42,998 nucleotides of DNA from Verrucomicrobiota bacterium. GTDB lineage: Bacteria > Verrucomicrobiota > Verrucomicrobiia > Chthoniobacterales > UBA10450. Both the position numbers and the translations under genes were made by a program. Shown here in pieces: positions 26,284-35,975 of this stretch. Location: assembly GCA_003219195.1 (NCBI GenBank), contig QHPX01000088.1, positions 1-42,998 of the forward strand, read 5' to 3'. Each line of letters begins with the position of its first letter. Position 1 is the first letter of the stretch. The notes below the pieces were generated by a model that saw only the letters and a program-made list of their open reading frames with translations, ran no database searches and was not told the origin of the DNA.

Positions 26284-26808
26284 TCAGTGCTCGTTCTCTT
26301 CGGCGGGGCTCGGGACGGGAGAGGCGCTTGGCGCGGGCGCGGGCGACGGGCGCACTCGGGACTGAGCGAGCGACGCCAAATGCGCCGCGTGCATGGCATC
26401 GAGCCCGCTTTTTACTTGCGGATCTTTGGCAAGCGCCTGCATGTGCGCGTAGTAAATGCCATAGTATTGCCGAAGCCGTTCCCGCTTCTCCAAATCCGTG
26501 TGCGCCGATTCAGCCGCTTTCTTCGCAGCCATGACGTCTGCATTATTAGCCACTTGGTTTCGGAGCCGTCTCCATTCGAGGTGTAGTCGATAGTCATCCG
26601 CCGTTTTACCAAGCGAGGTTTGCTTGAAGATTTCATCGAGTTGCGATAACTCCGGAAGATCAGGCAAAGTTGATGTGGTTGCAGCCGGAGGGTTCTGCTC
26701 ATTTCTTTTTGAGGTAAGATCGACGTCCGGCCGCACCGCCTCTTGCGCGGACAACGTCAGCGTTGCTCCGCTAATTGCTGCCAAGATAACCAGCTTAATC
26801 AATGTCAT
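26284..26808 (-). CDS. Small secreted hypothetical protein, Ala/Pro-rich tail
   Basis: 174 residues from ATG 26808. Signal peptide MTLIKLVILAAISGATLTLSAQ; then a helical, charged middle (LPELSQLDEIFKQTSLGKTADDYRLHLEWRRLRNQV, AAKKAAESAHTDLEKRERLRQYYGIYYAHMQAL) that looks like one long amphipathic helix pair, and a low-complexity tail (SRVRPSPAPAPSASPVPSP). I do not recognise a family; similar proteins are probably periplasmic structural or cell-wall associated. The frame is open further upstream into the tRNA, but the signal peptide fixes this start. Confidence 0.6.
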   Translation of the reverse strand: MTLIKLVILAAISGATLTLSAQEAVRPDVDLTSKRNEQNPPAATTSTLPDLPELSQLDEIFKQTSLGKTADDYRLHLEWRRLRNQVANNADVMAAKKAAESAHTDLEKRERLRQYYGIYYAHMQALAKDPQVKSGLDAMHAAHLASLAQSRVRPSPAPAPSASPVPSPAEENEH

Positions 26809-26825
26809 CTCGTTGTTCCCTGACT

Positions 26826-26902
<77 letters not shown>

Positions 26903-27233
26903 GGCTTTGAAATGGATATCATGCGCGGCGGCCCCTCGCATGCGGAAACTTGGTGCGGTCGACCTGTCGCCGCGGCGACCGCTCTCCAAGCTCGCCGCAG
27001 CGAGTCCATCCCTTGCCAGACTAGGCTACACCCCGCCGTGCGGAGTCTTAACATGCGTTCTCCTTGCGCGCATCCAATTTTCGCGACCGCTCCCGACCAA
27101 CACATGCGAACAGCCTGAAAATAAATCATTAGGAAATACACGTTGCGCACTTCTCATTTTCAGCGAGTGTTCCGTCCTCGGATTTAGCTGCGGCCCGGTT
27201 GGCTGCTTCGTTTCCTCCTCATTCCGCCGCTGC
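26903..27233. other. Intergenic stretch with a tRNA-Pro 5'-end fragment
   Basis: About 330 bp before the desaturase. On the complement, 27014-27035 reads CGGGGTGTAGCCTAGTCTGG, close to the start of the intact tRNA-Pro next door, but no anticodon or T arm follows. It resembles a degraded tRNA copy or old recombination scar. Nothing else stands out. Confidence 0.45.
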
Positions 27234-28106
27234 ATGTTTAAGCACGAAAAACTCCAGCTGCTGATCTTCATTGTCCTAATCGGATTGCAGGTTTTGGGCG
27301 TGCTCGGCCTTCTCCACCGCTTCCACCTATCTTATCTGCCCGTCATGCTGGTGGTCTTTTTCTGGGGCGGAATCAGCACGACACTTTATTTGCATCGGTA
27401 TCTGACACATCGCGGCTTCGAAATGCGGGAGTGGCTCAAGTTCCTTTTTGCAACTGGCTCGGCTGTGACCCTCGCTGGCGATCCGGTCATGTGGGTTGGT
27501 GACCATCGTTATCACCATTTGAAATCCGATACCAACGAAGACATCCACAGTCCGGTGCACGGATTTCCTTACGCCCACATGATGTGGCTGGTCCGTAAGC
27601 CACCCGGATTCCGCGACCGTTCAAAACGTTACGCCGCCGATGTTCGCAAAATCTGGTACTGTCGGTTATGGGAAAATTCAGCCCTTTACGTGCTGCCTCA
27701 TCTGGCGGTGGCCACGGTTCTTTTTCTTACTTTCGGTTTCGCCGGGATGTTGTGGTGCATCTACGTGCCGATGCTCTTGATTTACAACGTCACTTGGGCG
27801 GTCAATTCTATCTGCCACATGCCGCGATTTGGATATCGCAGCTTTCACACCTCCGACCACAGCCGAAACAACTATCTGATCGGCGTCGTCGGGTTTGGCG
27901 AGGGTTACCACAACAATCATCATGCTCAGCCGCGTTGCGCCGCGCACGGCTTGCGTTGGTGGGAATTCGACGTCACTCGCTACGTCATCTGGTTGCTGGA
28001 GAAATGCGGACTCGCTTGGGACGTGGTTTGGCCGGTCGCAAACGACGCCGAGGAAAAAGATCCGGTCGCCGCTTCAAGCGAAGCGGTAAAATTCGTGCCG
28101 GCATGA
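27234..28106 (+). CDS. Membrane fatty acid (acyl-CoA type) desaturase
   Basis: 290 residues from ATG 27234, close to the family's usual 290-330. Three His boxes bind the di-iron centre: LHRYLTHRGF, GDHRYHHLKSD and GEGYHNNHHAQPR. Four membrane segments (LLIFIVLIGLQVLGVLGLL, VMLVVFFWGGISTTLYL and later pairs) match the delta-9 desaturase topology. It introduces a double bond into saturated acyl chains with electrons from ferredoxin or cytochrome b5. Convergent with metH. Confidence 0.88.
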   Translation: MFKHEKLQLLIFIVLIGLQVLGVLGLLHRFHLSYLPVMLVVFFWGGISTTLYLHRYLTHRGFEMREWLKFLFATGSAVTLAGDPVMWVGDHRYHHLKSDTNEDIHSPVHGFPYAHMMWLVRKPPGFRDRSKRYAADVRKIWYCRLWENSALYVLPHLAVATVLFLTFGFAGMLWCIYVPMLLIYNVTWAVNSICHMPRFGYRSFHTSDHSRNNYLIGVVGFGEGYHNNHHAQPRCAAHGLRWWEFDVTRYVIWLLEKCGLAWDVVWPVANDAEEKDPVAASSEAVKFVPA

Positions 28107-28108
28107 CC

Positions 28109-28127
28109 AAAGCGGCGCCGTCGCTTT
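28109..28127. terminator. Short hairpin between convergent desaturase and metH
   Basis: AAAGCG, a 7-nt loop, CGCTTT, overlapping the metH stop. Weak stem; it may serve both directions. Confidence 0.4.
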
Positions 28128-31100
28128 AAGGTTCGTAGCCCAGATTGGGCGCAAGCCGTTTTTCCACCGCCGCAATCGTCTCGCCGGTTCGCGCCGCATA
28201 ATCAATCACCTGATCTCGCGCGATTTGTCCGACGCCGAAATATTTCGCGTCGGGATGCGAGAAATAAAGGCCGCTCACACTTGCACCCGGATGCATGGCA
28301 AATGATTCGGTCAATTTGATGTCGATCTTATTTTCGGCCCCCAGTAAATCGAACAGAGTCCGTTTTTCCGCGTGGTCAGGACAGGCCGGATAACCCGCAG
28401 CGGGACGAATGCCGCGATATTTTTCGCGAAGAAGATCGGCATGCGATAGTTTTTCATTGCGCCCAAACGCCCACGCGATCCGCGCTTGTTTGTGCAAATG
28501 CTCGGCAAACGCTTCCGCTAGTCGGTCCGCCAATGCCTTCGTCAGAATCGCGTTATAATCATCGTGCTCGGCGGAAAACTTCTTCGCTAATTCATCCGCG
28601 CCGTGGATCGTGACCGCAAAGCCGCCCAGATAATCTTGTAGCGGCGGTCTATGACCATCGGTTTTCGGCGCGATGTAATCCGCCAGGCAATGATTGAATT
28701 GTCCGGCCGGTTTTTGCATTTGCTGACGCAGGAAATGGAAGGTCGCAAGTTTCTGGCTTCGTTTTTCATCGACACAAAGATCGACATCGTCGCCCACGGA
28801 GTTTGCCGGCCAGAACGCGAAGACACCCCGCGCCGTCAGCAGACTTTTCGCGACGATCCGATCGAGCAGTTCTACTGCGTCATCAAAAAGTTCCTGCGCC
28901 TGCTTCCCAATCACCGGGTCATCGAAGATCGCTGGATAACGGCCGCGTAATTCCCAAACGTGGAAAAACGGCGACCAATCGATGAACTCAAGGAGTGTGT
29001 TCAGCGAAATATGCGTGATCGGCCTCACAATCTTGTCATCCTGAGCGACGCGTGGCGAAGTGACGGTGCTAAGCACTCGCGTGCCTAAAGACTCTGGTCT
29101 TGGCGGTTGGTACGCATTCCAATCAATCGACGCCCGATTCGCGCGAGCCAAAGTGAGCGTGAGTAATTTCTTTTCGCGACCCTTCGCGGCATGTTCTTCC
29201 CGCAAACGCGCGTATTCATCGCGTGTTTTCGCAGCGAATTCCGGTTTTAATTGTTCGCTCAATAATGAATTCACTACTCCGACGGCGCGGGAGGCGTCGA
29301 GCACGTGCACCGTAATCGCTCGATAATGCGGCGCGATTTTCACCGCGGTGTGCGCACGACTCGTCGTGGCGCCGCCGATTAACAAGGGCAGCTCGAAATT
29401 CTCGCGCTCCATTTCTTGGGCCACGTGCGCCATCTCATCAAGCGACGGCGTGATCAGTCCGCTCAGACCGATCGCATCTGCTTTCTTGGTGCGCGCCGTC
29501 TCCAAGATCTTCGCGGCCGGCACCATCACGCCAAGATCGACAACCTCGTAGTTGTTACACTGCAACACGACGCCCACGATGTTTTTGCCGATATCGTGTA
29601 CGTCGCCTTTGACCGTCGCCATGACGATGCGGCCCTGCGGTTTTGCGCCCGCCGATTTCTCAGCTTCCATGAACGGCATCAAATACGCGACCGCTTTCTT
29701 CATCACGCGCGCGCTCTTTACCACTTGCGGCAAAAACATTTTTCCCGCGCCGAATAAATCGCCGACCACGCTCATCCCGGCCATGAGCGGGCCTTCGATC
29801 ACGTCGAGCGGCCGCTTACACTTCTGCCGGGCTTCCTCAGTATCGGTGTCGATGTAATCGACGATGCCCTTGACGAGCGCGTGTTTCAGCCGTTCTTCGA
29901 CAGACTCCCCGCGCCACGCTTCATCTTTCACCGGAGTTTTATCTTTGGCCCTAACCTTCTCGGCGAAATCGACGAGCCGCTCGGTCGCGTCGGCCCGCCG
30001 ATTTAATAGCACATCCTCGACCCGTTCGCGCAACTCCGGTGCGATCTCTTCGTAAACCGCGAGCTGGCCGGCATTGACAATTCCCATGTCGAGACCGGCG
30101 CCGATTGCATGAAAGAGAAACGCAGCGTGCATCGCTTCGCGCACGGCATTGTTGCCGCGGAACGAAAATGAAATGTTACTCACGCCGCCGCTCACACACG
30201 CGCCAGGCAGATTCTTTTTGATCCAGCGCGTCGCTTCAATGAAATCGACCGCGTAATTGCGATGTTCGTCTAAGCCGGTCGCAACCGTCAGGATGTTGGG
30301 ATCGAAGATAATGTCGTTAGGCGGAAACCCTGCGCGCTCGGTCAACAATTTGTAGGCGCGCGCGCAGATGTCGATCTTGCGCTCGAAAGTATCCGCCTGG
30401 CCTTGCTCGTCGAATGCCATCACGATCACTGCGGCGCCAGAGCGCCTGACAAGTTGCGCTTGCCGGAGAAATTCTTCTTCGCCATTCTTCAAGCTGATCG
30501 AATTCACGACCGCTTTGCCCTGCACGCACTTGAGGCCCGCTTCGATCACGCTCCATTTCGAGCTGTCGATCATAATCGGCACCCGCGCGATGTCGGGCTC
30601 GCTGCCAATCAAATTCAAAAAGCGGGCCATGGCCGCGTCCGAATCGATCATTCCTTCGTCCATATTGACGTCGATAATGTTCGCGCCGCCCTGGACTTGC
30701 TGGCGCGCCACGGTCAGTGCGCCCTCGAAATCTTCACCAAGAATTAACTTCGAAAATTTTGGCGAACCGGTGATGTTCGTTCGCTCGCCAATCACAGCAA
30801 AACCAAACTCCGATGTGATATTGAGCGGCTCAAGACCGGAAAGTTGTAACACGTCGCTACTTGTGCGGCCTGGGATTTCCCGCGGCGGGCAACCGCGCAC
30901 CGCCTTTGCAATTTCACGAATGTGCTCCGGGGTTGTTCCGCAACACCCGCCCACCAGATTGAGCCAGCCGTTTTTCGCCCACTTCTGCAATTTTGGCGCG
31001 AGTGATTTCGGCGTTTCCGGAAAACCGGTTTCCGAAAGCGGATCGGGGAGGCCCGCGTTCGGATATGCGCTCATATAATATGGCGAGATGCGCGCCAGCT

Positions 31101-31947
31101 CCTCAATGTAAGGTTCCATCTCGTCCGGCCCGAGCGAGCAATTCAATCCGACGACAATCGGTCGCGCGTGCGCAATGGAAATTAAAAATGCTTCGACCGT
31201 CTGCCCACTCAACGTCCGGCCCGAGCGATCGGTGACGGTGCCCGAGATGATGAGCGGAAGTTGTTTCTCAGTTTTTTCAAAGACTTCGGCGATTGCAAAG
31301 AGCGCGGCTTTCGCGTTCAGCGTGTCGAAGATTGTCTCGACGAGTAGAAGATCGACATCTCCTTCGACGAGCGCGGTTACCTGGTCGAAGTAAGTCTGGC
31401 GCAGTTGATCGAACGTCACCGCGCGAAAGCTCGGGTCATTTACGTCCGGCGAGATGGATGCGGTGACGGGCAGGGGACCAATCGATCCGGCGACAAATCG
31501 GCGACTTTTGGTTTCTTCTTCAAAGCGATTCGCGGCGTGGCGCGCGATTTTCGCCGCGGCAATGTTCATTTCGCGGACGAGCGCGCGAAGATCGACGTCG
31601 TTCACGACGCGTTGAAAAAATCGCCAATCTTTGCGACCTTTTGCCGATTCTCCTCGAAACAGAAAATCGTGCAAACCGATGGTGGTGGCGCTGAAGGTAT
31701 TTGTTTCGATAATGTCAGCGCCCGCGCTGAGATATTCGGTGTGGATTTCTTCAATGATTTCCGGACGCGTGAGATTCAGCAACTCCAGGCTGCCTTTGAG
31801 GTCTTTGCCCTTCCAATCGCGAAAGCGTTCTCCTCGATAATCCTGCTCGGAAAGCTTGTAGCGCTGGATCATCGTGCCCATGGCGCCATCGAGAACGACG
31901 ATGCGCTCGCGCAGCACTGTCTCCAATGGATAAAGTTCCGACGCCAT
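28126..31947 (-). CDS. metH: Cobalamin-dependent methionine synthase
   Basis: 1273 residues. Modules in order: homocysteine/zinc domain ([35 protein letters not shown]), pterin-binding domain ([38 protein letters not shown]), cobalamin-binding cap and domain with [21 protein letters not shown] (DxHxxG) and [11 protein letters not shown], then the AdoMet activation domain ([19 protein letters not shown]). It transfers methyl from methyltetrahydrofolate via B12 to homocysteine. Two in-frame insertions look like translated repeats: SPRVAQDDK (29032-29060) before the activation domain, and TDGHRPPLQ (28637-28656) inside it. The body is otherwise intact. Confidence 0.95.
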   Translation of the reverse strand: MASELYPLETVLRERIVVLDGAMGTMIQRYKLSEQDYRGERFRDWKGKDLKGSLELLNLTRPEIIEEIHTEYLSAGADIIETNTFSATTIGLHDFLFRGESAKGRKDWRFFQRVVNDVDLRALVREMNIAAAKIARHAANRFEEETKSRRFVAGSIGPLPVTASISPDVNDPSFRAVTFDQLRQTYFDQVTALVEGDVDLLLVETIFDTLNAKAALFAIAEVFEKTEKQLPLIISGTVTDRSGRTLSGQTVEAFLISIAHARPIVVGLNCSLGPDEMEPYIEELARISPYYMSAYPNAGLPDPLSETGFPETPKSLAPKLQKWAKNGWLNLVGGCCGTTPEHIREIAKAVRGCPPREIPGRTSSDVLQLSGLEPLNITSEFGFAVIGERTNITGSPKFSKLILGEDFEGALTVARQQVQGGANIIDVNMDEGMIDSDAAMARFLNLIGSEPDIARVPIMIDSSKWSVIEAGLKCVQGKAVVNSISLKNGEEEFLRQAQLVRRSGAAVIVMAFDEQGQADTFERKIDICARAYKLLTERAGFPPNDIIFDPNILTVATGLDEHRNYAVDFIEATRWIKKNLPGACVSGGVSNISFSFRGNNAVREAMHAAFLFHAIGAGLDMGIVNAGQLAVYEEIAPELRERVEDVLLNRRADATERLVDFAEKVRAKDKTPVKDEAWRGESVEERLKHALVKGIVDYIDTDTEEARQKCKRPLDVIEGPLMAGMSVVGDLFGAGKMFLPQVVKSARVMKKAVAYLMPFMEAEKSAGAKPQGRIVMATVKGDVHDIGKNIVGVVLQCNNYEVVDLGVMVPAAKILETARTKKADAIGLSGLITPSLDEMAHVAQEMERENFELPLLIGGATTSRAHTAVKIAPHYRAITVHVLDASRAVGVVNSLLSEQLKPEFAAKTRDEYARLREEHAAKGREKKLLTLTLARANRASIDWNAYQPPRPESLGTRVLSTVTSPRVAQDDKIVRPITHISLNTLLEFIDWSPFFHVWELRGRYPAIFDDPVIGKQAQELFDDAVELLDRIVAKSLLTARGVFAFWPANSVGDDVDLCVDEKRSQKLATFHFLRQQMQKPAGQFNHCLADYIAPKTDGHRPPLQDYLGGFAVTIHGADELAKKFSAEHDDYNAILTKALADRLAEAFAEHLHKQARIAWAFGRNEKLSHADLLREKYRGIRPAAGYPACPDHAEKRTLFDLLGAENKIDIKLTESFAMHPGASVSGLYFSHPDAKYFGVGQIARDQVIDYAARTGETIAAVEKRLAPNLGYEP
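28637..28656 (-). repeat. Half-copy of the TGTAGC repeat inside metH
   Basis: The 20 bases match 14770-14789 exactly. On the coding strand they are read as part of TDGHRPPLQ in an activation-domain loop; other MetH proteins have an unrelated loop between the ADYIAP and DYLGGFAV segments. Confidence 0.8.
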
Positions 31948-31998
31948 AATAAACTGAGAACTAAGCGGGGTTTATGCCAGGGATCAAGGAACAAATTG

Positions 31999-32014
31999 AC
32001 GCATCATGATGCGT
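31999..32014. promoter_or_regulatory. Perfect 16-bp palindrome upstream of metH
   Basis: ACGCATCATGATGCGT, self-complementary, 52 bp before the metH start codon. Typical of a dimeric repressor site. No known regulator assigned; it may control metH. Confidence 0.55.
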
Positions 32015-32033
32015 AGATGTGTTAGAACTAATT

Positions 32034-32088
32034 GTAGCCACGGCGCTGTGCGCCGTCTCCCGGAACGCGCCACAGGCACGCGGCTACA
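32034..32088. repeat. TGTAGC-ended palindromic repeat, copy 3
   Basis: Ends TGTAGCC (32034-32040) and GGCTACA (32082-32088) pair, and an inner hairpin ACGGCGC-TGT-GCGCCGT lies at 32040-32056. It overlaps the stop of the small cysteine-rich ORF. Confidence 0.7.
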
Positions 32089-32359
32089 GTTGTCGATCTT
32101 GCTGCTGAAGCTCCCGCAGAAATGATTTGCCCGCACCACGAAGTTTTTCTTCCAGCCGTAGCGTGCAAACACAATCGCAGCAGGCCCACGGTTCTATTCC
32201 ATTTTCGTGCCGGCAATTGCGTCGCGAGTGCGCGTCCTTTACACTTAGTAAATCGAAGTATTCTTCCCAGTATGGGCGTTCTTCCGCCAGCGGCGGATCA
32301 CAGAAACAAGTCTCAGCCCAAGTCGCGGCACCCGCATCGTCCACGCGCGCTTGCTGCAC
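32084..32359 (-). CDS. Small cysteine-rich hypothetical protein
   Basis: 91 residues from GTG 32359; the frame stays open 100 bp further upstream without an obvious start. It reads DDAGAATWAETCFCDPPLAEERPYWEEYFDLL, then ENGIEPWACCDCVCTLRLEEKL. The clustered cysteines (CFC, CCDCVC) could bind metal. Its last codons (QQDRQL) overlap the 10-mer at 32091 and its stop lies in a palindromic repeat. I do not recognise a family, and it may be spurious; clean amino-acid composition argues mildly for a gene. Confidence 0.4.
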   Translation of the reverse strand: MQQARVDDAGAATWAETCFCDPPLAEERPYWEEYFDLLSVKDAHSRRNCRHENGIEPWACCDCVCTLRLEEKLRGAGKSFLRELQQQDRQL

Positions 32360-32597
32360 GTTGTGCTGGTATTCGTCCCCGCGATCGAGCCGCGGCCGAG
32401 TATTTGCTGGTCGATTGCGTGGATGAGAGCGGGCTTTTTTCCTGGCTTGACGCGAGTTTTATAAGATAGCGCATTGGCGAAAATATTAGCACGGCAGGTT
32501 TTCTGCTGCTAGAGACCCGTTCGGCTTCGCTCAGGGCAAGCTCCGGCAGCTGCGACGCGGGCTTTTCAATCACAAGATCGACAATTAAATCTGAAGC
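32360..32597. other. Leader of the MFS gene with the 10-mer
   Basis: A copy of AAGATCGACA lies at 32574-32583, 14 bp before the MFS start. A stretch near 32515-32545 (TTCGGCTTCGCTCAGGGCAAG) resembles, from memory, a dispersed repeat common in other genomes. No gene is convincing. Confidence 0.45.
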
Positions 32598-33830
32598 GTG
32601 GAAGCGATCCGATTATTCAAGTCGCTCAATTCCCAACAGCGGAACACGTTCGTTGCCTGTTTTCTCGGCTGGGCGCTCGACGCTCTCGATTTTTTCCTGG
32701 TCACATTCGTGCTGGTACCGATCTCGCACGATTTCGGTCACACCATTCCGCAAGTGGCCTTCGCCATCACGGTGACGCTCATGATGCGCCCGCTCGGCGC
32801 ATTCATTTTCGGGTTGCTCGGCGATAAATTCGGACGGCGTGTCCCGCTTATGATCGACATAATTTTTTACTCGGTCATGGAATTGCTGACTGCGTTTGCT
32901 CCGAACTTCACGATCTTCCTGCTATTGCGCGCGTTGTTTGGAATTGGAATGGGTGGCGAATGGGGCCTCGGCGCGTCGCTGGCGATGGAGTCGCTACCGA
33001 CACAGGCGCGCGGACTGTTCTCCGGGATTTTGCAACAAGGTTACGCATTCGGTTATCTGCTCGCGGCGCTGGTTTACTGGATTGTCTTTCCAATGTTCGG
33101 TTGGCGCGGTCTCTTCATCGCGGGCGCGTTGCCCGCGCTGCTCGTCATTTACATTCGCGCGCGCGTTCCGGAGTCGCCGGTTTGGCAACGCAATCGCGAA
33201 GAGAAACAAGTCGCACGAATAAACATCCGGGCCTTTATCAGGCAGCACGGCGGTTTGTTTATATACGCCGCTCTGCTTATGACCGCTTTTAACTACATGT
33301 CGCACGGTACGCAGGATCTTTACGCAACGTTTCTCGAGAAACAGCGCGGCTTCGGCGTGAGCGCGAAATCGATGATCACGATCATTTACTCGTTAGGCGC
33401 GATCTGTGGCGGAACCGTGGTCGGTTTTCTGTCGCAACGATGGGGACGCCGGCGCTCCATTATTTTATCGGCGATATGCGGAATGCTTCTGATTCCGATC
33501 TGGATTTTTGCGCCGACCACGGCTTTGCTGATCGTGGGCGGCTTTCTCATGCAATTCATGGTGCAGGGCGCGTGGGGCGTTGTGCCGGTGCATTTGAATG
33601 AATTATCGCCGCCGGATTTTCGCGGGACGTTCCCGGGTTTGGCTTATCAACTGGGAAATTTCGCCGCCGCTTATGCGGCACAACAGCAAGCCTGGCTGGC
33701 CGAACATTTTCGCAGCGCGAACGGCCAGCCGAACTACGCGCTGACGATGGCGCTCGTCGAAAGCGTGGTGTTTCTCGCCATCATTTTCCTCGCGGTTATC
33801 GGACGCGAAGAGCGCGGCAAAGAATTTTAA
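32598..33830 (+). CDS. MFS transporter, organic-acid/sialic-acid symporter type
   Basis: 410 residues, twelve predicted membrane helices, GTG start at 32598. MFS motif A after helix 2 (GLLGDKFGRRVPLM), a motif of the acid:H+ symporter group around LRALFGIGMGGEWGLGASLAMES, and the repeat of motif A in the second half (GFLSQRWGRRRSI). Closest in feel to NanT/JEN-type monocarboxylate or sialate carriers. Substrate unproven. It overlaps the convergent amidase gene end by 4 bp. Confidence 0.8.
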   Translation: MEAIRLFKSLNSQQRNTFVACFLGWALDALDFFLVTFVLVPISHDFGHTIPQVAFAITVTLMMRPLGAFIFGLLGDKFGRRVPLMIDIIFYSVMELLTAFAPNFTIFLLLRALFGIGMGGEWGLGASLAMESLPTQARGLFSGILQQGYAFGYLLAALVYWIVFPMFGWRGLFIAGALPALLVIYIRARVPESPVWQRNREEKQVARINIRAFIRQHGGLFIYAALLMTAFNYMSHGTQDLYATFLEKQRGFGVSAKSMITIIYSLGAICGGTVVGFLSQRWGRRRSIILSAICGMLLIPIWIFAPTTALLIVGGFLMQFMVQGAWGVVPVHLNELSPPDFRGTFPGLAYQLGNFAAAYAAQQQAWLAEHFRSANGQPNYALTMALVESVVFLAIIFLAVIGREERGKEF

Positions 33831-34558
33831 TCGTGACGAAGAGCGCCCGGCGCCAAACTCGGCCCTTCGCCGGGCGGTCGTGGCGAGACGGCCGCCTCAG
33901 CCGGCGCGTGATAGACGCCCGGACCGTAGCGTTGTTCGATAATCGCCTCCGCAATTCTGTCCGCGAGTAATTCGCGATACTCCGCGTCACGAGCTTCGCC
34001 ACCTTCGCGGCGGTTGCTCAAGAAACCGCATTCGACCAGGACGGCGGGATACGCCGCCAGGCGCAGGACGTGGAAATTAGCCGTGTGGACGCCACGGTTC
34101 GCGGAATGCGGAATCGTCATCAACTTCGCTTGAATCCGATTGGCCAGCTCGGCTGCATTGGCGAAATGGTAGTAGGTCTCGAAGCCGTGAATGCCGCGCC
34201 TACGGGAATCGTTGAAATGGATGCTGACAAAAATGGAATTTTTCTGCGCATTCTCGATCGAAACGCGTTGATCAAGTGAAATGAAAACGTCGCTCGAGCG
34301 CGTCATGACGGTTTTCAATTGGGACTCGAGCAATTTGCGCTCCAGACGTCTGGCTACGTCCAAGGTGGCAATTTTTTCAGCGCCCCCGAAACGGCGATAC
34401 GCTCCGTTATCTTTTCCGCCATGTCCGGCGTCGACCACGACTGTGTTAAACGTCTTGCTCGTGTTCTTTGTCACGGCTTTGGGAGCCGTCGCGCAGGCTG
34501 CGAGTAAGCCAGAAAGCGCAAATGCACAGATGCGTCGAATCAGTCGTGGCATTCCCAT
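33827..34558 (-). CDS. N-acetylmuramoyl-L-alanine amidase (Amidase_3), probable lipoprotein
   Basis: 243 residues. N-terminus ends in a lipobox-like LSGLLAACATAP, giving a Cys-anchored outer or inner membrane protein. Catalytic core: VVVDAGHGGKDNG (first zinc His), later Glu in GGAEKIATLDVARRL, and FVSIHFNDS with the second His; VLVECGFLSNRREG is the late Glu motif. It cleaves the amide bond between muramic acid and peptide and helps cell separation. No LysM or SPOR domain, so the domain set is minimal. Confidence 0.88.
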   Translation of the reverse strand: MGMPRLIRRICAFALSGLLAACATAPKAVTKNTSKTFNTVVVDAGHGGKDNGAYRRFGGAEKIATLDVARRLERKLLESQLKTVMTRSSDVFISLDQRVSIENAQKNSIFVSIHFNDSRRRGIHGFETYYHFANAAELANRIQAKLMTIPHSANRGVHTANFHVLRLAAYPAVLVECGFLSNRREGGEARDAEYRELLADRIAEAIIEQRYGPGVYHAPAEAAVSPRPPGEGPSLAPGALRHD

Positions 34559-34663
34559 TATTTACCTTAAACCCATCTCTCTGCCAGAAAGTTTTAGGCC
34601 AGGGCGAGCGCTTCTACCGCATCCGCACAAAAAAACCGCTTGTTTTTTGTGCGACCGGAATTA

Positions 34664-35950
34664 ATGGCGTTACCTTATTTTATGCGTACTCGACCTGTCG
34701 TTCATCCGTTGCTCCTAGCTTTCGGCCTCTTAATCTGCGCCAAGGACGAGAATTTTGCCGCCAAACCGCAGCCGCAAAATACAAAAGCGGCGGCCAGTCC
34801 AGCCGCAAGTGCTCCGGCGAGCTCGCCGGCGCGGCCGACCACCAAACCGGTTGTCGATCAAACGGCGCAGGTGATTATTTTTGGTTATCACCGCTTTGTC
34901 GATAACGTGCGGCATCCGGATACGGAGATCACGCCCGCCGCGTTTGAAGCGCAGATGAAGGAACTCAAAGATCGCGGCATCACTGTGATCGGCATGCAGG
35001 ATCTTCTCGCTTGGAAGCGCGGTGAAAAAAGTGTTCCGCCGCGCTGCGCTATCATCACTTTAGATGACGGATGGAAATCACAGTACGAAGTCGCGTGGCC
35101 GATCCTAAAAAAATTCGGCTATACGCATACGATGTTTATTTATACTGAAGGCGTTCAAGGCGGACATTTTGGTGGCGGGCAAGCAATTACTTGGGAGCAA
35201 CTCGCGGAGATGCGTGATGCCGGTGTGGACATTCAAGGGCATACCGCGACCCATCAGGATTTGCGCAAACCGTACGATAAAGTGGCCAAGAAGCGATTGA
35301 GTCCGCCGGAATACGAGCAATGGCTGCAGAATGAGGTCGCCGGTTCCAAACAACTTCTCGAACAAAGGCTCGGCGTTAGAGTGAATTGCTTCGCGGTGCC
35401 GTACGGATTTTACAATCAGCACGTCAAAGACGTTGCGCGCAACGCCGGTTATGAAGCGATGTTTACGGTTTATGGCCAGCCGATCACTTACAACGCGCCG
35501 CTTGATTCGTTAGGCCGTTACCTGATCGAAGCGAACAAGCCAAAAGTTTTTGAGGACGCGGTCAAGATGATCAGCACATCCAGCGGCGGCGGTGGCCAGC
35601 CGGTCGCCGAAGTGGCTACCACGAACCTTTCCACCTCACCGGCCGATGGCGAAACGGTCCGGACAGCACTGCCGCTCATTAAAGCGAACCTCAGTGCGAT
35701 CGGTCCGGCCGATCCCGGCAGTGTCCAACTTCGAGTCAGTGGGTTGGGTTTGGTTCCCGCGACTTACGATCCGAAAACAGGAACAGTTGCCTATCAGGTC
35801 ACGCAAAAACTGCGCGAGAAAACGTGCACTGTGATTCTGAGCGTAAAATCCGGAGGCAAAAAAATCGAGGCCCACTGGACCTTTGGGATCGACGAGACTG
35901 GGGCGGCAGCATCGAAACCTCTATCTCCAACTCCGACTCCGAAGAAATAA
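34664..35950 (+). CDS. Secreted polysaccharide deacetylase
   Basis: 428 residues from ATG 34664 (34682 is the alternative; both precede the leader VVHPLLLAFGLLICA). A low-complexity Ala/Pro stretch is followed by the NodB-type domain: VIIFGYHRFVD, the metal-binding Asp-Asp in CAIITLDDGWKSQYE, HTATHQD with two His ligands, and NCFAVPYGFYNQ. It likely deacetylates a cell-wall or extracellular glycan. The C-terminal 120 residues look like an Ig-like beta domain (VQLRVSGLGLVP, TCTVILSVKSGGKKIEAHWTFGID). Followed 25 bp later by ffh. Confidence 0.85.
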   Translation: MALPYFMRTRPVVHPLLLAFGLLICAKDENFAAKPQPQNTKAAASPAASAPASSPARPTTKPVVDQTAQVIIFGYHRFVDNVRHPDTEITPAAFEAQMKELKDRGITVIGMQDLLAWKRGEKSVPPRCAIITLDDGWKSQYEVAWPILKKFGYTHTMFIYTEGVQGGHFGGGQAITWEQLAEMRDAGVDIQGHTATHQDLRKPYDKVAKKRLSPPEYEQWLQNEVAGSKQLLEQRLGVRVNCFAVPYGFYNQHVKDVARNAGYEAMFTVYGQPITYNAPLDSLGRYLIEANKPKVFEDAVKMISTSSGGGGQPVAEVATTNLSTSPADGETVRTALPLIKANLSAIGPADPGSVQLRVSGLGLVPATYDPKTGTVAYQVTQKLREKTCTVILSVKSGGKKIEAHWTFGIDETGAAASKPLSPTPTPKK

Positions 35951-35975
35951 ACGGCCGACGGCGCGTTTCGACTGA

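Noticed and set aside
31948-32033. SAM, SAH or cobalamin riboswitch before metH
   Set aside because: The leader is too short and lacks the conserved cores I know; a simple palindrome is the visible structure.
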